Source of the DNA: Lacinutrix sp. Hel_I_90
Lineage (GTDB): Bacteria; Bacteroidota; Bacteroidia; Flavobacteriales; Flavobacteriaceae
Direction: 5' to 3'
Assembly (NCBI RefSeq): GCF_000934685.1
Contig: NZ_JYNQ01000001.1
Location: 3,323,501 to 3,387,500 of the forward strand
DNA length: 64,000 nt
A program made the position numbers and the translations under genes. Position 1 is the stretch's first letter. Each line of letters opens with the position of its first letter. Positions 1 through 9,289 of the stretch are shown piece by piece. The notes under the pieces are model-generated. The model was not told where the DNA came from, ran no database searches, and saw nothing but the letters and a program-made list of their open reading frames with translations.

Positions 1-58
1 AGCATGAACGACATTAAAGAAATAAAATTTGATATGTTATGAGTTACAAAAGTCATAA

Positions 59-742
59 TTACCCTTTGCGCTGTACCACTTCAAAAACTTGATTATCATC
101 GCACTTTAGTGTTTTACTAGGATATTTTAGTAGCAAGGCATAATCGTGTGTCGCCATTAAAATGGTGTTTCCATTTTTATTGATTTCCTGTAAGACTTCC
201 ATGACTTCAATACTGGTTTGCGGATCTAGATTCCCTGTAGGCTCATCGGCTAAAATTAATTCAGGATCATTTAATAAAGCCCGAGCGATAGCGACACGTT
301 GCTGTTCTCCTCCAGAGAGCTCGTGTGGAAACTTAAACCCTTTTGACGCCATGCCGACTTTGGTTAAAACCTCTTTCATTCGGGCAGCCATTTCTACTTT
401 ATCTTTCCAGCCAGTCGCTTTTAAAACAAACTCTAAATTTGCATTTATTGTTCTATCGGTTAATAATTTGAAATCCTGAAAAACAACACCTAGTTTTCGT
501 CTTAAAAAAGGAATATCATTTTCTTTTAGGGTTTTCAAATTGAAGTTCACAATGTGTCCTTCACCTACTTTTAAAGGTATATCGGCATACAATGTTTTCA
601 TAAAACTACTTTTTCCAGAACCTGTTTTACCAATTAAATAGACAAAATCACCTTTGTTGATTTGTACATTAACATCGGAAAGGATAAGACTTAAACCTTG
701 AAAAATAGAAGCCTCTTTAAATTCTAAAATGATATCTGACAT
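59..742 (-). CDS. ftsE: FtsE-like ABC transporter ATP-binding protein
   Basis: ATPase subunit of an ABC system, most like cell-division FtsE, which acts at the inner membrane with FtsX to control peptidoglycan hydrolases. A Walker A motif (GKTGSGKSS) lies near residues 37-45, the signature LSGGEQQ near 143, Walker B LILADEP just after it, and the H-loop in MATHD near 198. The length of 227 residues matches FtsE (about 222-230). I chose the ATG at 742 because MSDIILEFK begins at the family start; the reading frame is open further upstream but that part is A/T-rich and non-conserved. No FtsX permease is in view. The assignment within the FtsE/LolD group is by overall resemblance. Confidence 0.85.
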   Translation of the reverse strand: MSDIILEFKEASIFQGLSLILSDVNVQINKGDFVYLIGKTGSGKSSFMKTLYADIPLKVGEGHIVNFNLKTLKENDIPFLRRKLGVVFQDFKLLTDRTINANLEFVLKATGWKDKVEMAARMKEVLTKVGMASKGFKFPHELSGGEQQRVAIARALLNDPELILADEPTGNLDPQTSIEVMEVLQEINKNGNTILMATHDYALLLKYPSKTLKCDDNQVFEVVQRKG

Positions 743-943
743 AGTTAATTTTATTTTGTTCTGAAGTATTTTGTTTTTAAACGGAAAGAAAAACACAATG
801 TTGTAAATGTATCATTTTAGTTGAAACTATAAAATAGCTGCTTCAATTTTCTTTTAAAATTCAGTATTCTTTATAATTTTATTTTTTAATCACTCGGTTT
901 ATAATTATAACATAATTCTAACGTTATGGCTTTAGTAATAATT

Positions 944-951
944 TATCTTTG
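944..951 (+). promoter_or_regulatory. Putative -7 element (TATCTTTG)
   Basis: TATCTTTG fits the Bacteroidota -7 consensus TAnnTTTG and sits 25 bp before the start codon of the TPR gene. No good -33 TTTG is visible at the expected distance. The rest of the 797-976 gap is A/T-rich sequence without other recognisable structure. Confidence 0.4.
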
Positions 952-976
952 ATTTCAAATTTTAAACCCATAGTCA

Positions 977-3900
977 ATGACTAAAAAACATAGCCTTTCA
1001 TTCCTCACCATTATCCTGTTTACAGTGGTTTCTTTTGCACAACAATCTGCTGCTTATACCAACGATTTTGTAGCGTATCAAAAAGCACTTCAACTGTATA
1101 ATAATCAGCAGTATTTAGCCTCTCAAACGGCGTTTAGGGAGATAAAAAAGACCACTCAAGAAGACAATATTAAATCAGATTGCACCTATTATATCGCTAA
1201 TTGTGCCGTGCGTTTAAACCAACAAAATGCAGATGATTTGATTGAGCGTTTTGTTGAAGAGTATCCAACGAGTACTAAAAAGAATTCTGCATTTGTTGAT
1301 GTTGCAGACTACTATTTTGAAAATGGAAAGTTTGCACATGCACAAAAATGGTATCAAAAGGTAGATGAGAACTCGCTAAGTAGATTAGAACGTGAGAAAT
1401 TTAATTTTAATAAGGGCTATGCTGCTTTTTATTCTAAGAATTATAAAGATGCCAAAACGTATTTAAGTCGGGTTGAAAACTCATTAAAATATGGTTCTCA
1501 AGCGAAATATTACATAGGTTTCATGGCTTATGAAGGCGATGATTACGATAAGGCGAATGTTTATTTCGAGCAGGTAAGTGATCAGGAAAAATATCAGGAA
1601 AAGTTATCTTACTATCAGGCCGATTTAAATTTTAAACTTGGAAAATTTGAGAAAGCGATTGCCTTAGCCAAAGCAAAATTAGAAACAGGCGATGGTAATG
1701 AAATTTCTGAACTCTCTAAAATAATAGGAGAGAGTTATTTCAATTTAGAACAATACCAAGAGGCGATTCCCTATTTAACTAAATATAAAGGTAAAAAGGG
1801 TAAGTGGAATAACACCGATTACTACCAGTTGGGTTATGCGTATTACAAGCAGAATGATTATGAAAAAGCAATTTCAGAATTCAACAAAATAATAGATGGC
1901 AATAATAGTGTTGCTCAAAACGCGTATTATCATTTAGGGGAAAGTTATGTAAAATTAGATAAAAAGCAAGAAGCGCTAAATGCATTTAGAAATGCCTCTC
2001 AAATGGATTTTGATTTAAAGATTCAGGAAGATGCCTGGTTAAATTATGCTAAAATTAGTTATGAAATAGGTAATCCATACCAGTCGGTACCACAGGTTTT
2101 AACAGGGTATTTAGAGAACTATCCAGAGACGACGTATAAAGAGGAAATAGAAAGCTTGTTAATTGATTCTTATATCACTTCAAAAAATTATAAAGAAGCT
2201 TTAGTATTGCTTAAAGGCAGAAAAACGAAGGCTAATAAAGCAGCCTATCAAAAAGTAGCGTATTACAGAGGTGTAGAAATATTTAATGAAAGTAATTATA
2301 AAGAAGCTGAAGATTTGTTTGACGCCTCTTTAAGTGAGCCACAAGAGGCAAAATATGTTGCACGAGCGACATTCTGGAAAGCAGAAAGTGATTATAACCT
2401 AACTAATTACGATGCTGCTTTGAGCGGATTTAAAAAATTTAAACAATTAGCCGAAGCTTCTAATACACCAGAATATCAAAACATAGACTATAATTTAGCT
2501 TATACTTATTTTAAACAGAAAGACTATGCGCAAGCGACGCAATATTTCGTTGAGTTTATTAGTGGCCAAAAGGATGATAAAGTAAGATTGAACGATGCTT
2601 ATTTGCGCTTGGCAGATGGTTATTTTGTGTCAAGTCAATACAGTAAGGCCATAGATGCCTACGATAAAGCCATTAGCGTGGGTGAGATTGAAGCAGATTA
2701 TGCCTTCTTTCAAAAAGCCATGAGTGCGGGGTATTTAGGAAAAACGACGATGAAAATTTCAGAACTGGAGCAATTCATATTAAAATACCCGAAATCTAAA
2801 TTACGTGATGATGCGTTATATACTTTAGGCAATGCGTATGTTAAATCTGGAAACACAGGACAGGCGTTAGCTACCTACACGAAATTAATTTCAGAATATA
2901 GCCAGAGCACATTTGTCTCTAAGGCTTTGTTGCGTCAAGGATTGGTCTATTATAATAAGAGCCAGAACCAAGAGGCCTTAGCTAAGTTTAAAAAAGTGGC
3001 AGGGGATTATCCTAGTTCGCCAGAAGCTAATCAAGCGGTTGCAACAGCACGTTTAATCTATATAGATATAGCTCAGGTTGATCAGTATGCAGCCTGGGTA
3101 AAAACCTTAGACTATGTTGAAGTAACCGATGCCGATTTGGATAATGCCACTTATGAGTCTGCTGAGAAGCAATATCTAGATGGCAATACGAATGAAGCGA
3201 TTAAATTATTTAGTAACTACTTAAACGATTTCAGAAATGGATTACATAAAAATCAATCGCATTTTTATTTAGCACAATTGCATTTCAAAAAAGATGAAAA
3301 ACTAAAAGCAAAACCACATTACAAAGCGGTAGTCGCCGCTTCTCAAAGCGAATTTACAGAAGAAGCGCTTTTACGTCTTTCTCAAATCACTCTAGAACAA
3401 AAAGCATGGAACGAAGCCATCCCAGTATTAAAACGTCTAGAAACCGAAGCTAATTTTCCGCAAAACAGTTTATTTGCGCAATCTAATTTAATGCAGGCTT
3501 ATTATCAATTAAAAGACTACAATGACGCTGTTACTTACGCAGAAAAAGTACTTCAAAATTCAAAATTAGATAATAAAGTAAAAAGTGATGCCTATGTTAT
3601 TATTGCACGTTCTGCAATTAAAACAGGGGACGAAGCAAAAGCAAAACAAGCCTTTGCAAAAGTAGAGTTAACAGCAACTGGAGAGACAGCAGCTGAAGCG
3701 CTATATTACAATGCCTATTTTAAAAATAAAGAAGGTAATTATGCGGCATCTAATACTACTGTGCAGCGTTTAGCAAAAGACTATTCAGGGTATAAATTTT
3801 ATGGTGCCAAAGGGTTGATTATTATGGCAAAAAATTATAATGCTTTAGATGATGCTTTTCAAGCGACCTATATTTTAGAAAGTGTCACTAAAAACTTTAA

Positions 3901-3997
3901 AGATTTTCCTGAAGTTGTAGCAGAGGCTCAAACAGAATTAAATAAAATAAAAGCAGAACAAGCGAAAACGAATGCTTCAGTCGAGACTGAGAATTAG
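977..3997 (+). CDS. Large periplasmic tetratricopeptide-repeat protein
   Basis: A 1006-residue exported protein. The N-terminus is a signal peptide (MTKKHSLSFLTIILFTVVSFAQ). The rest is an array of TPR/Sel1-like helical repeats with the A-x-x-x-Y and Y-x-x-A-x-x-x-F signatures recurring about every 34-38 residues to the C-terminus (for example KNYKDAKTYL, NDYEKAISEF, SQYSKAIDAYDKAI). Such repeats bind other proteins, so a scaffold role in the periplasm is likely. It is followed at 132 bp by an outer-membrane barrel gene in the same direction. The pairing suggests a TPR scaffold that serves a surface or assembly complex (inference). No enzymatic domain is seen. Confidence 0.85.
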   Translation: MTKKHSLSFLTIILFTVVSFAQQSAAYTNDFVAYQKALQLYNNQQYLASQTAFREIKKTTQEDNIKSDCTYYIANCAVRLNQQNADDLIERFVEEYPTSTKKNSAFVDVADYYFENGKFAHAQKWYQKVDENSLSRLEREKFNFNKGYAAFYSKNYKDAKTYLSRVENSLKYGSQAKYYIGFMAYEGDDYDKANVYFEQVSDQEKYQEKLSYYQADLNFKLGKFEKAIALAKAKLETGDGNEISELSKIIGESYFNLEQYQEAIPYLTKYKGKKGKWNNTDYYQLGYAYYKQNDYEKAISEFNKIIDGNNSVAQNAYYHLGESYVKLDKKQEALNAFRNASQMDFDLKIQEDAWLNYAKISYEIGNPYQSVPQVLTGYLENYPETTYKEEIESLLIDSYITSKNYKEALVLLKGRKTKANKAAYQKVAYYRGVEIFNESNYKEAEDLFDASLSEPQEAKYVARATFWKAESDYNLTNYDAALSGFKKFKQLAEASNTPEYQNIDYNLAYTYFKQKDYAQATQYFVEFISGQKDDKVRLNDAYLRLADGYFVSSQYSKAIDAYDKAISVGEIEADYAFFQKAMSAGYLGKTTMKISELEQFILKYPKSKLRDDALYTLGNAYVKSGNTGQALATYTKLISEYSQSTFVSKALLRQGLVYYNKSQNQEALAKFKKVAGDYPSSPEANQAVATARLIYIDIAQVDQYAAWVKTLDYVEVTDADLDNATYESAEKQYLDGNTNEAIKLFSNYLNDFRNGLHKNQSHFYLAQLHFKKDEKLKAKPHYKAVVAASQSEFTEEALLRLSQITLEQKAWNEAIPVLKRLETEANFPQNSLFAQSNLMQAYYQLKDYNDAVTYAEKVLQNSKLDNKVKSDAYVIIARSAIKTGDEAKAKQAFAKVELTATGETAAEALYYNAYFKNKEGNYAASNTTVQRLAKDYSGYKFYGAKGLIIMAKNYNALDDAFQATYILESVTKNFKDFPEVVAEAQTELNKIKAEQAKTNASVETEN

Positions 3998-4034
3998 TAT
4001 CTAGTTTACAGTCGCAGTCCTAAGATTAATTCGT

Positions 4035-4098
4035 AAAGTTTTCAGACCTGACGGGTTCAAAAAAAAATAAAATTTTCCTTTAAAGTCTGAAAAACTTT
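4035..4098. repeat. Imperfect inverted repeat between TPR and barrel genes
   Basis: The left arm AAAGTTTTCAGAC (4035-4047) faces the right arm GTCTGAAAAACTTT (4085-4098), with the words CCTGACGGG after the left arm. From memory this resembles a dispersed flavobacterial intergenic repeat built around CCTGACAGGT palindromes; here the central palindrome looks eroded. It could also form a weak transcript-stabilising hairpin. Confidence 0.5.
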
Positions 4099-4129
4099 CT
4101 AGGTATTAAATAAAAACAAACGAGAATAT

Positions 4130-5863
4130 ATGTTTAATAGAAAGCAATTCTTATTACTATTAATAGTATTAATAACTACGGTAGTAGTGGCGCAAGAGCG
4201 TGAGCAGGACACGTTGAATCCAGACGTTATTAATGTCATTAAACCGTATACACCAACAATTTCTGATGCCTTTAAAGTAAAAGAAACACCAGTGTTGGAT
4301 GTTGAAGAAACAACAACTAAAAAAGAGATTAAATATAATATTTTATCGTTTCCTGTGGCTTCAACGTTTACACCAGCAAAAGGAAAAGCCGCTGTTGTTG
4401 ATAAAGCTAAAAAAGTGAAACTATTCGATAATTATGCAACCTTAGGCGTGGGGACTTACACAACTATAGTTGGCGAGGTGTACTTAAATCACGAATTAAG
4501 TAGTGGTGAGAATATTAGTGCCCACCTTGGTCATCATTCTTCTGGTGGCGGAATAGAGGGGGTGCTATTGGATGATGACTTTATGGACTCTAAATTCGAT
4601 TTGGACTATAGTAAACGGGAGAGTGATTACGATTGGAATATTGGCGGTGGGTTCCAGTTACAAGCTTTTAATTGGTATGGTTTACCACAACCTTTATTTA
4701 GTCAAGCAACAGCAGATGCGATAGGTGATGTGGGACATAACTTTACAAATGCACACCTCTCTGGCGATTTAAATGTTAATGATAGTTTCTTTAAGTCGGC
4801 TAATCTATTATTCAGACGCTTTGGAGACAATCAAGGTTCAGGAGAAAATAGATTTACCGCGAAAAGTACTTTTGATATTCCTGTTCAAGAAGAATTGGTT
4901 TCAGTAGTATTAAATTTAGATTATCTAGGGGGTAGTTTTGATAGGTCTTATTTAGCTGAGACCGCATTAAATTACGGGAATTTTCAATTAGGTATTTCTC
5001 CAACCTATGAATTAAAGCAAGAGGACCTTACTGTAGATTTAGGTGTAACGGCCACTTATTTAAACGATACAGAAACTGGAAAAAACAAATTTTTCATCTA
5101 CCCTAACATTAGTGCAAGCTATCGTTTATTGGATGATCTTGCTATTGCGTTTGGCGGGATAAAAGGCGGCTTGATTCAAAATACGTATTTTGATTTCGCT
5201 CAAGAGAACCCGTTTGTATCACCAACGTTAAACATTTCCCCAACAGACCAGCAATTTGATGCGTATGTGGGTTTAAAAGGGAAGTTGTCTAATGTTGTAA
5301 GCTATGCGATTAAAGGAAGTTATGGTTCTGAAAAAAACAAACCCTTATTTGTGAATAATCCGATAACAGAAACAGAACAAGCGTATACCTATGGTAATTC
5401 TTTTGGCGTTGTTTACGATGATGTAACGACCTTAGGGTTGTCTGGAGAAATAGGTGTAGATGTAAATAGAAATTTTACAATGACATTAAAAGGAGCCTAT
5501 TATCACTATGATACCAAATTTGAATCTGAAGACTGGAATTTACCGGATGTTACCGCTTCATTATTTTTAGATTATCAGCTATTTGAACAATGGTACACAG
5601 GTGTTAATGTATTTTTTGCCGGAGAACGTAAAGATCAATTTACTATAATAAACCCATCCTTTCCAACAGCATATACGACGTATGCAGCGACCTTAGAAAG
5701 CTATTTCGATGCTAACGCACATGTTGGTTACCACGTAAACGATAGGCTATCTGTGTTTGTAAAAGGAAACAACCTTGTAGGTGAAACCTATGCCAAATGG
5801 CAAAATACACCAGTGCAAGGCATTCAGTTTTTAGCAGGTGGAACTTATAAGTTTGACTTCTAA
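4130..5863 (+). CDS. Outer-membrane beta-barrel protein, TonB-receptor-like without plug
   Basis: A 577-residue protein with a signal peptide (MFNRKQFLLLLIVLITTVVVAQ). A short linker rich in I/V/P (VINVIKPYTPTISDAFKVKE, residues about 34-53) is followed by alternating aromatic/polar strands typical of an outer-membrane barrel, and the chain ends in a terminal aromatic strand (FLAGGTYKFDF). It lacks the plug domain and TonB box of true TonB-dependent receptors, although such proteins are often annotated that way. It lies directly after the TPR gene and probably works with that product. Substrate unknown. The final Phe fits a Bam-recognised C-terminal strand. Confidence 0.7.
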   Translation: MFNRKQFLLLLIVLITTVVVAQEREQDTLNPDVINVIKPYTPTISDAFKVKETPVLDVEETTTKKEIKYNILSFPVASTFTPAKGKAAVVDKAKKVKLFDNYATLGVGTYTTIVGEVYLNHELSSGENISAHLGHHSSGGGIEGVLLDDDFMDSKFDLDYSKRESDYDWNIGGGFQLQAFNWYGLPQPLFSQATADAIGDVGHNFTNAHLSGDLNVNDSFFKSANLLFRRFGDNQGSGENRFTAKSTFDIPVQEELVSVVLNLDYLGGSFDRSYLAETALNYGNFQLGISPTYELKQEDLTVDLGVTATYLNDTETGKNKFFIYPNISASYRLLDDLAIAFGGIKGGLIQNTYFDFAQENPFVSPTLNISPTDQQFDAYVGLKGKLSNVVSYAIKGSYGSEKNKPLFVNNPITETEQAYTYGNSFGVVYDDVTTLGLSGEIGVDVNRNFTMTLKGAYYHYDTKFESEDWNLPDVTASLFLDYQLFEQWYTGVNVFFAGERKDQFTIINPSFPTAYTTYAATLESYFDANAHVGYHVNDRLSVFVKGNNLVGETYAKWQNTPVQGIQFLAGGTYKFDF

Positions 5864-5955
5864 GTTAAGCGTGTTTTTTGTTTTTACGAAGTCGAAAATT
5901 CTATAACAGTGGCTTTAACTTGTAAATAGCGTATAAAGGAATCTCTTAAAATTTA

Positions 5956-5998
5956 ATCATTATGTTCTGAAGCTATGAGAGATTCAGAATCTAATGAT
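5956..5998. repeat. Imperfect hairpin upstream of terminator
   Basis: ATCATT (5956-5961) and TTCTGAA (5965-5971) are mirrored by TTCAGAA (5983-5989) and AATGAT (5993-5998), giving a 13-bp interrupted stem with an 11-nt loop. It lies in the gap after the barrel gene and a few bases ahead of the intrinsic terminator. It could be part of the 3' UTR or of a small RNA. Confidence 0.5.
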
Positions 5999-6005
5999 CA
6001 GATAG

Positions 6006-6037
6006 AAAAACGTCTTTATTTTTAAGGACGTTTTTTT
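6006..6037 (+). terminator. Intrinsic terminator after the barrel gene
   Basis: AAAAACGTCTTT pairs with AAGGACGTTTTT (one G-T pair) around a short A/T loop and is followed by a run of T. It ends transcription about 170 bp after the barrel stop codon and 36 bp before the next gene. Confidence 0.75.
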
Positions 6038-6072
6038 ATGCTTATATTTATCTGAAATTTTTATAATATAAC

Positions 6073-7695
6073 ATGAAGCACCTTTTTATAATACTGTTAG
6101 TAAGCCTAGTCTTCAGCTGTAAATCTGAAAAAACAGAAGTGGATATCATCGTAACCAATGCAATGGTTTATACCGTAAATGCAACATTTAATAAAGCCGA
6201 AGCCTTCGCTATAAAAGACGGTAAGTTTGTGGCTGTAGGAAGTACTCAAGACATTAAAAAAATGTATTCAGCAAAACAAAATATTGATGCTAATGGTAAA
6301 ACGATTACACCAGGTTTAATAGATGCACATTGTCATTTCTATAACTTGGGTTTGAACAAGCAAACTGTTGATTTAGTGGGTACAACGAGCTTTGAGGAGG
6401 TCATACAAAGTGTTATAGACTTTCAAAATATAAAGAACAGTAAGTTTATTATTGGTCGTGGTTGGGACCAAAATGATTGGGAAGATAAAAACTATCCAGA
6501 TAAAAAAGTATTGGATAGTTTGTATCCAGAGGTTCCAGTGGCTTTAACGCGAATAGATGGACACGCAATGTTATGTAATCAAGCGGCTTTAGACTTAGCA
6601 GGCATTTCTTCTAAAACAAATGCTTTTGGCGGTGAAATTGAAAGTGAGAACGGTAAATTAACAGGGATTCTTATTGATAATCCAATGGAATTAGTGGAAG
6701 CCATTTTTCCTAAACCCTCTAGACAACAACAAATTGATGCGCTTATAGAGGCACAAAACTTTTGCACTAATTATGGTTTAACCACGGTGTCTGATGCTGG
6801 TTTAGACCAGCAAGTCATCGAACTAATCGACAGCCTTCAAAAAGCGGGAATGTTAGACATGCGTATATATGCTATGATTAGTAATAAAAAAAAGAATTTA
6901 AATTATTATTTAAAGCAGGGTAAAATTAAAACAGAAAGGCTCAATGTGCAATCTGTAAAAGTGTATGCAGATGGTGCTTTAGGATCTCGAGGTGCAGCTT
7001 TAAAAGCGCCTTACAGTGACCAACATGATCATTTTGGAGCAATGGTTATAGATGCAAAAGTGTATACCGATTTAGCACGTAGAATTGCAAAAGCGGGTTA
7101 CCAAATGAATACACATGCTATTGGAGATTCAGCAAATCATTTTGTGTTACAGACTTATGAGAAGACCTTAAATGGAGAAAGTAATAGACGTTGGCGTGTA
7201 GAACATGCACAAGTGATTACAGGTCATGATTTTGACTATTTTAAAAATGAAAACATCATACCATCTATTCAACCTACACACGCCACAAGTGATATGTATT
7301 GGGCAGAAGACCGCGTTGGAGAAGAAAGAATAAAAGGCGCATATGCGTACAAAACACTACTAGAGAAAAGTGGTAGAGTGGCTCTAGGTACCGATTTTCC
7401 GGTAGAACAAGTAAATCCGTTTTTAACTTTTTATGCGGCCGTGGCTCGTAAAGATGTAAAAGGTTTTCCTGAAGCGGGCTTTCAAAAAGAAAACGGATTA
7501 ACCAGAGAAGAAACTTTAAAAGGGATGACGATTTGGGCTGCTTATGCTAATTTTGAAGAGCACGAAAAGGGGAGTATTGAAGCCGGTAAGTTTGCAGATT
7601 TTATTATATTAAATCAGAACATCATGGAAATCCCTGAGCATGAAATACCTTTTACAACCGTTAATAATACCTATATTAATGGTGTGGCACAATAA
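6073..7695 (+). CDS. Lipoprotein amidohydrolase, family 3 (YtcJ-like)
   Basis: A 540-residue metal-dependent hydrolase of the amidohydrolase superfamily. The N-terminus is a lipoprotein signal (MKHLFIILLVSLVFSC), so the mature protein is anchored from Cys16. The composite beta-sandwich start (VTNAMVYTVN) is followed by the metal motif DAHCHF near residue 89. Later come YADGALGSRGAAL, the MNTHAIGD histidine, the VEHAQVI histidine and LGTDFPVE, the last carrying the catalytic Asp. These match the YtcJ/N-substituted formamide deformylase group. The substrate cannot be read from sequence. The gene is followed at 28 bp by the DUF2059 gene, so the two are probably co-transcribed. Confidence 0.85.
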   Translation: MKHLFIILLVSLVFSCKSEKTEVDIIVTNAMVYTVNATFNKAEAFAIKDGKFVAVGSTQDIKKMYSAKQNIDANGKTITPGLIDAHCHFYNLGLNKQTVDLVGTTSFEEVIQSVIDFQNIKNSKFIIGRGWDQNDWEDKNYPDKKVLDSLYPEVPVALTRIDGHAMLCNQAALDLAGISSKTNAFGGEIESENGKLTGILIDNPMELVEAIFPKPSRQQQIDALIEAQNFCTNYGLTTVSDAGLDQQVIELIDSLQKAGMLDMRIYAMISNKKKNLNYYLKQGKIKTERLNVQSVKVYADGALGSRGAALKAPYSDQHDHFGAMVIDAKVYTDLARRIAKAGYQMNTHAIGDSANHFVLQTYEKTLNGESNRRWRVEHAQVITGHDFDYFKNENIIPSIQPTHATSDMYWAEDRVGEERIKGAYAYKTLLEKSGRVALGTDFPVEQVNPFLTFYAAVARKDVKGFPEAGFQKENGLTREETLKGMTIWAAYANFEEHEKGSIEAGKFADFIILNQNIMEIPEHEIPFTTVNNTYINGVAQ

Positions 7696-7723
7696 TTGTC
7701 AAATTAAAGAAAATAAGTATCTA

Positions 7724-8251
7724 ATGAAAAATATAGTCACATTATTCCTTTTTTTAGCGGTTTCATTCAATGCTTTTGCACAAGCCGATGAATATAGTTC
7801 AGCTGTGAAAAAATGTATAATAAGCAACGGGACTATGGCTTATTATGAAGATGTAATGGAGCAAATGTATGAGATGTTGGAGGTGCAATTTACAGACGTA
7901 AATGTGCCAGAGGCCGTTTGGATAGAAGTTAGAAAGGGAAAGAATGAAGCCATGGATAAGCTAGCACAAATGATTGTGTCTGCGTATAGCGCTCATTTTA
8001 CGCAAGGAGATGTTGAGAATATGAACGCCTTGTATGCCTCTCAAGCAGGAAAGAACATGTTTAAAAAAGAGGAGCTAACAGAAGGCGATAAAATAATTTT
8101 AAGCGAGTTTTATAAAAGTGATACGGGTAATAAAATTGTGAGTTCTCAAGACTCTATGAATGACGCTATGAGTAAAATTTCAGAACTGTGGAGTAGTGAA
8201 GTCTATAGAGATTTAATTGCTATGCTTTCTGAAAAAGGATATGAATTGTAG
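7724..8251 (+). CDS. Secreted DUF2059 protein
   Basis: A 175-residue exported protein with a signal peptide (MKNIVTLFLFLAVSFNAFAQ) and a helical DUF2059 region. The features that point there are the amphipathic helices MEQMYEMLEV and AQMIVSAYSAHFTQGDVENMNALYASQAGKNM. Function unknown. I use the ATG at 7724 because signal peptide logic demands it; the frame is open further upstream, overlapping the amidohydrolase, but that part has no signal features. It lies 28 bp after the amidohydrolase and is convergent with the methyltransferase gene, with one base between the stop codons. Confidence 0.75.
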   Translation: MKNIVTLFLFLAVSFNAFAQADEYSSAVKKCIISNGTMAYYEDVMEQMYEMLEVQFTDVNVPEAVWIEVRKGKNEAMDKLAQMIVSAYSAHFTQGDVENMNALYASQAGKNMFKKEELTEGDKIILSEFYKSDTGNKIVSSQDSMNDAMSKISELWSSEVYRDLIAMLSEKGYEL

Positions 8252-8252
8252 A

Positions 8253-8966
8253 TTATAGCGTTAGTCTAGCCAAGTAATCAAAGGAGTCGCCTTCAAACAC
8301 TTTTTCGCAGGTTAAACCTACTGTTGCACTGGCGATATTAAGTGTTGGAAAATCTAAATAGAGCCATTTCATTGGCGATTCATCCTCGCCTTTGTAACTT
8401 AAAAAATAATCGAGTTCGCCATAATAGCCAGCGTTGAGATCTTGCCAGAATCCGCCATCTTCATCTTCAAACATGTATTTAATATCACTAGAATCAATAA
8501 GTATTTGTCCCTTAGGTTTTAATAAACGTTTTAGGTCTTTTAAGTATAAGGGTAGTGCTTTAATGGTTTGAAAAATACCAGTACCGTTCATTAATAAAAG
8601 AATGGTGTCAAAAGTTTCTTCTGAGACTTTCGCATACTCTAAAGCTGAAATATTTTCTGTACTAGCAACGCCTCTTAATTTACATACGGCAATCGCTCCT
8701 TCAGAAATATCTATGGCTTTTACTTCTAGTCCTTGGTCTTGTAAATACAAGCTGTGACTGCCCGATCCAGCTCCAATATCTAAAACATGGCCTTTAGCTA
8801 ACGCTAAAGCTTTTTGTTCTATTTTAGGCATTTCAGCGTAGCTTCTAAACAGATACTCTAGAGGTAAGGTGTCTTCACCAGAAATATTAGTTGCGGTGAT
8901 AATATCTTCTGTGTAATTTCCGTTATGGTAGTCTAATAAGGCTTTTCCAAATAAATCTTTTTTCAT
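8253..8966 (-). CDS. Class I SAM-dependent methyltransferase
   Basis: A 237-residue cytoplasmic methyltransferase. The SAM-binding motif I is VLDIGAGSGSHSLYL (about residues 61-75), followed by the acidic residue of motif II in VKAIDIS and by motif IV-like TILLLMNGTGIF. The fold is Rossmann-like Methyltransf_11/25. The substrate is unknown. It is convergent with the DUF2059 gene and divergent from the YkgJ-family gene across a 323-bp gap. Confidence 0.85.
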   Translation of the reverse strand: MKKDLFGKALLDYHNGNYTEDIITATNISGEDTLPLEYLFRSYAEMPKIEQKALALAKGHVLDIGAGSGSHSLYLQDQGLEVKAIDISEGAIAVCKLRGVASTENISALEYAKVSEETFDTILLLMNGTGIFQTIKALPLYLKDLKRLLKPKGQILIDSSDIKYMFEDEDGGFWQDLNAGYYGELDYFLSYKGEDESPMKWLYLDFPTLNIASATVGLTCEKVFEGDSFDYLARLTL

Positions 8967-9289
8967 ATAATAGTGTACAACTTAGTATTAGCGAGAAGCA
9001 TAACAAATTTTACTACGAAGGTAAAATGTATAGCTTGTCAATAGGCATATTTTAATAAATTTATTTTAAGATGTATAAATTTGTCGGTCTTCATTCCTGG
9101 AGAGTATTGATAACTTTAACTATTTTTGCAATGCTATTTATTGTTTGAATTTGCCCTAAGAGAAAACACTATTTTTTCTTTATCCAAACTTTAAAAATAG
9201 AGCACAGTCTATTAACGGTTTTTTTTACAGAGAATAAGAAAGGAAAAAAGGTGTTTTATCGCAGTGAATTTAAAAAATTAATATGTAGT
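8967..9289. other. Divergent intergenic region
   Basis: This 323-bp A/T-rich stretch separates two divergent genes and must hold both promoters. On the + strand, TATTTTTG (9121-9128) and TAAATTTG (9076-9083) fit the -7 consensus, but neither has a convincing -33 partner. No RNA gene, repeat or conserved small ORF was recognised. Confidence 0.4.

Noticed and set aside
1-42. Short + strand reading frame ending in TGA at 40-42, possibly the tail of a gene cut by the window
   Set aside because: Only 13 codons are visible; nothing identifies it as coding.
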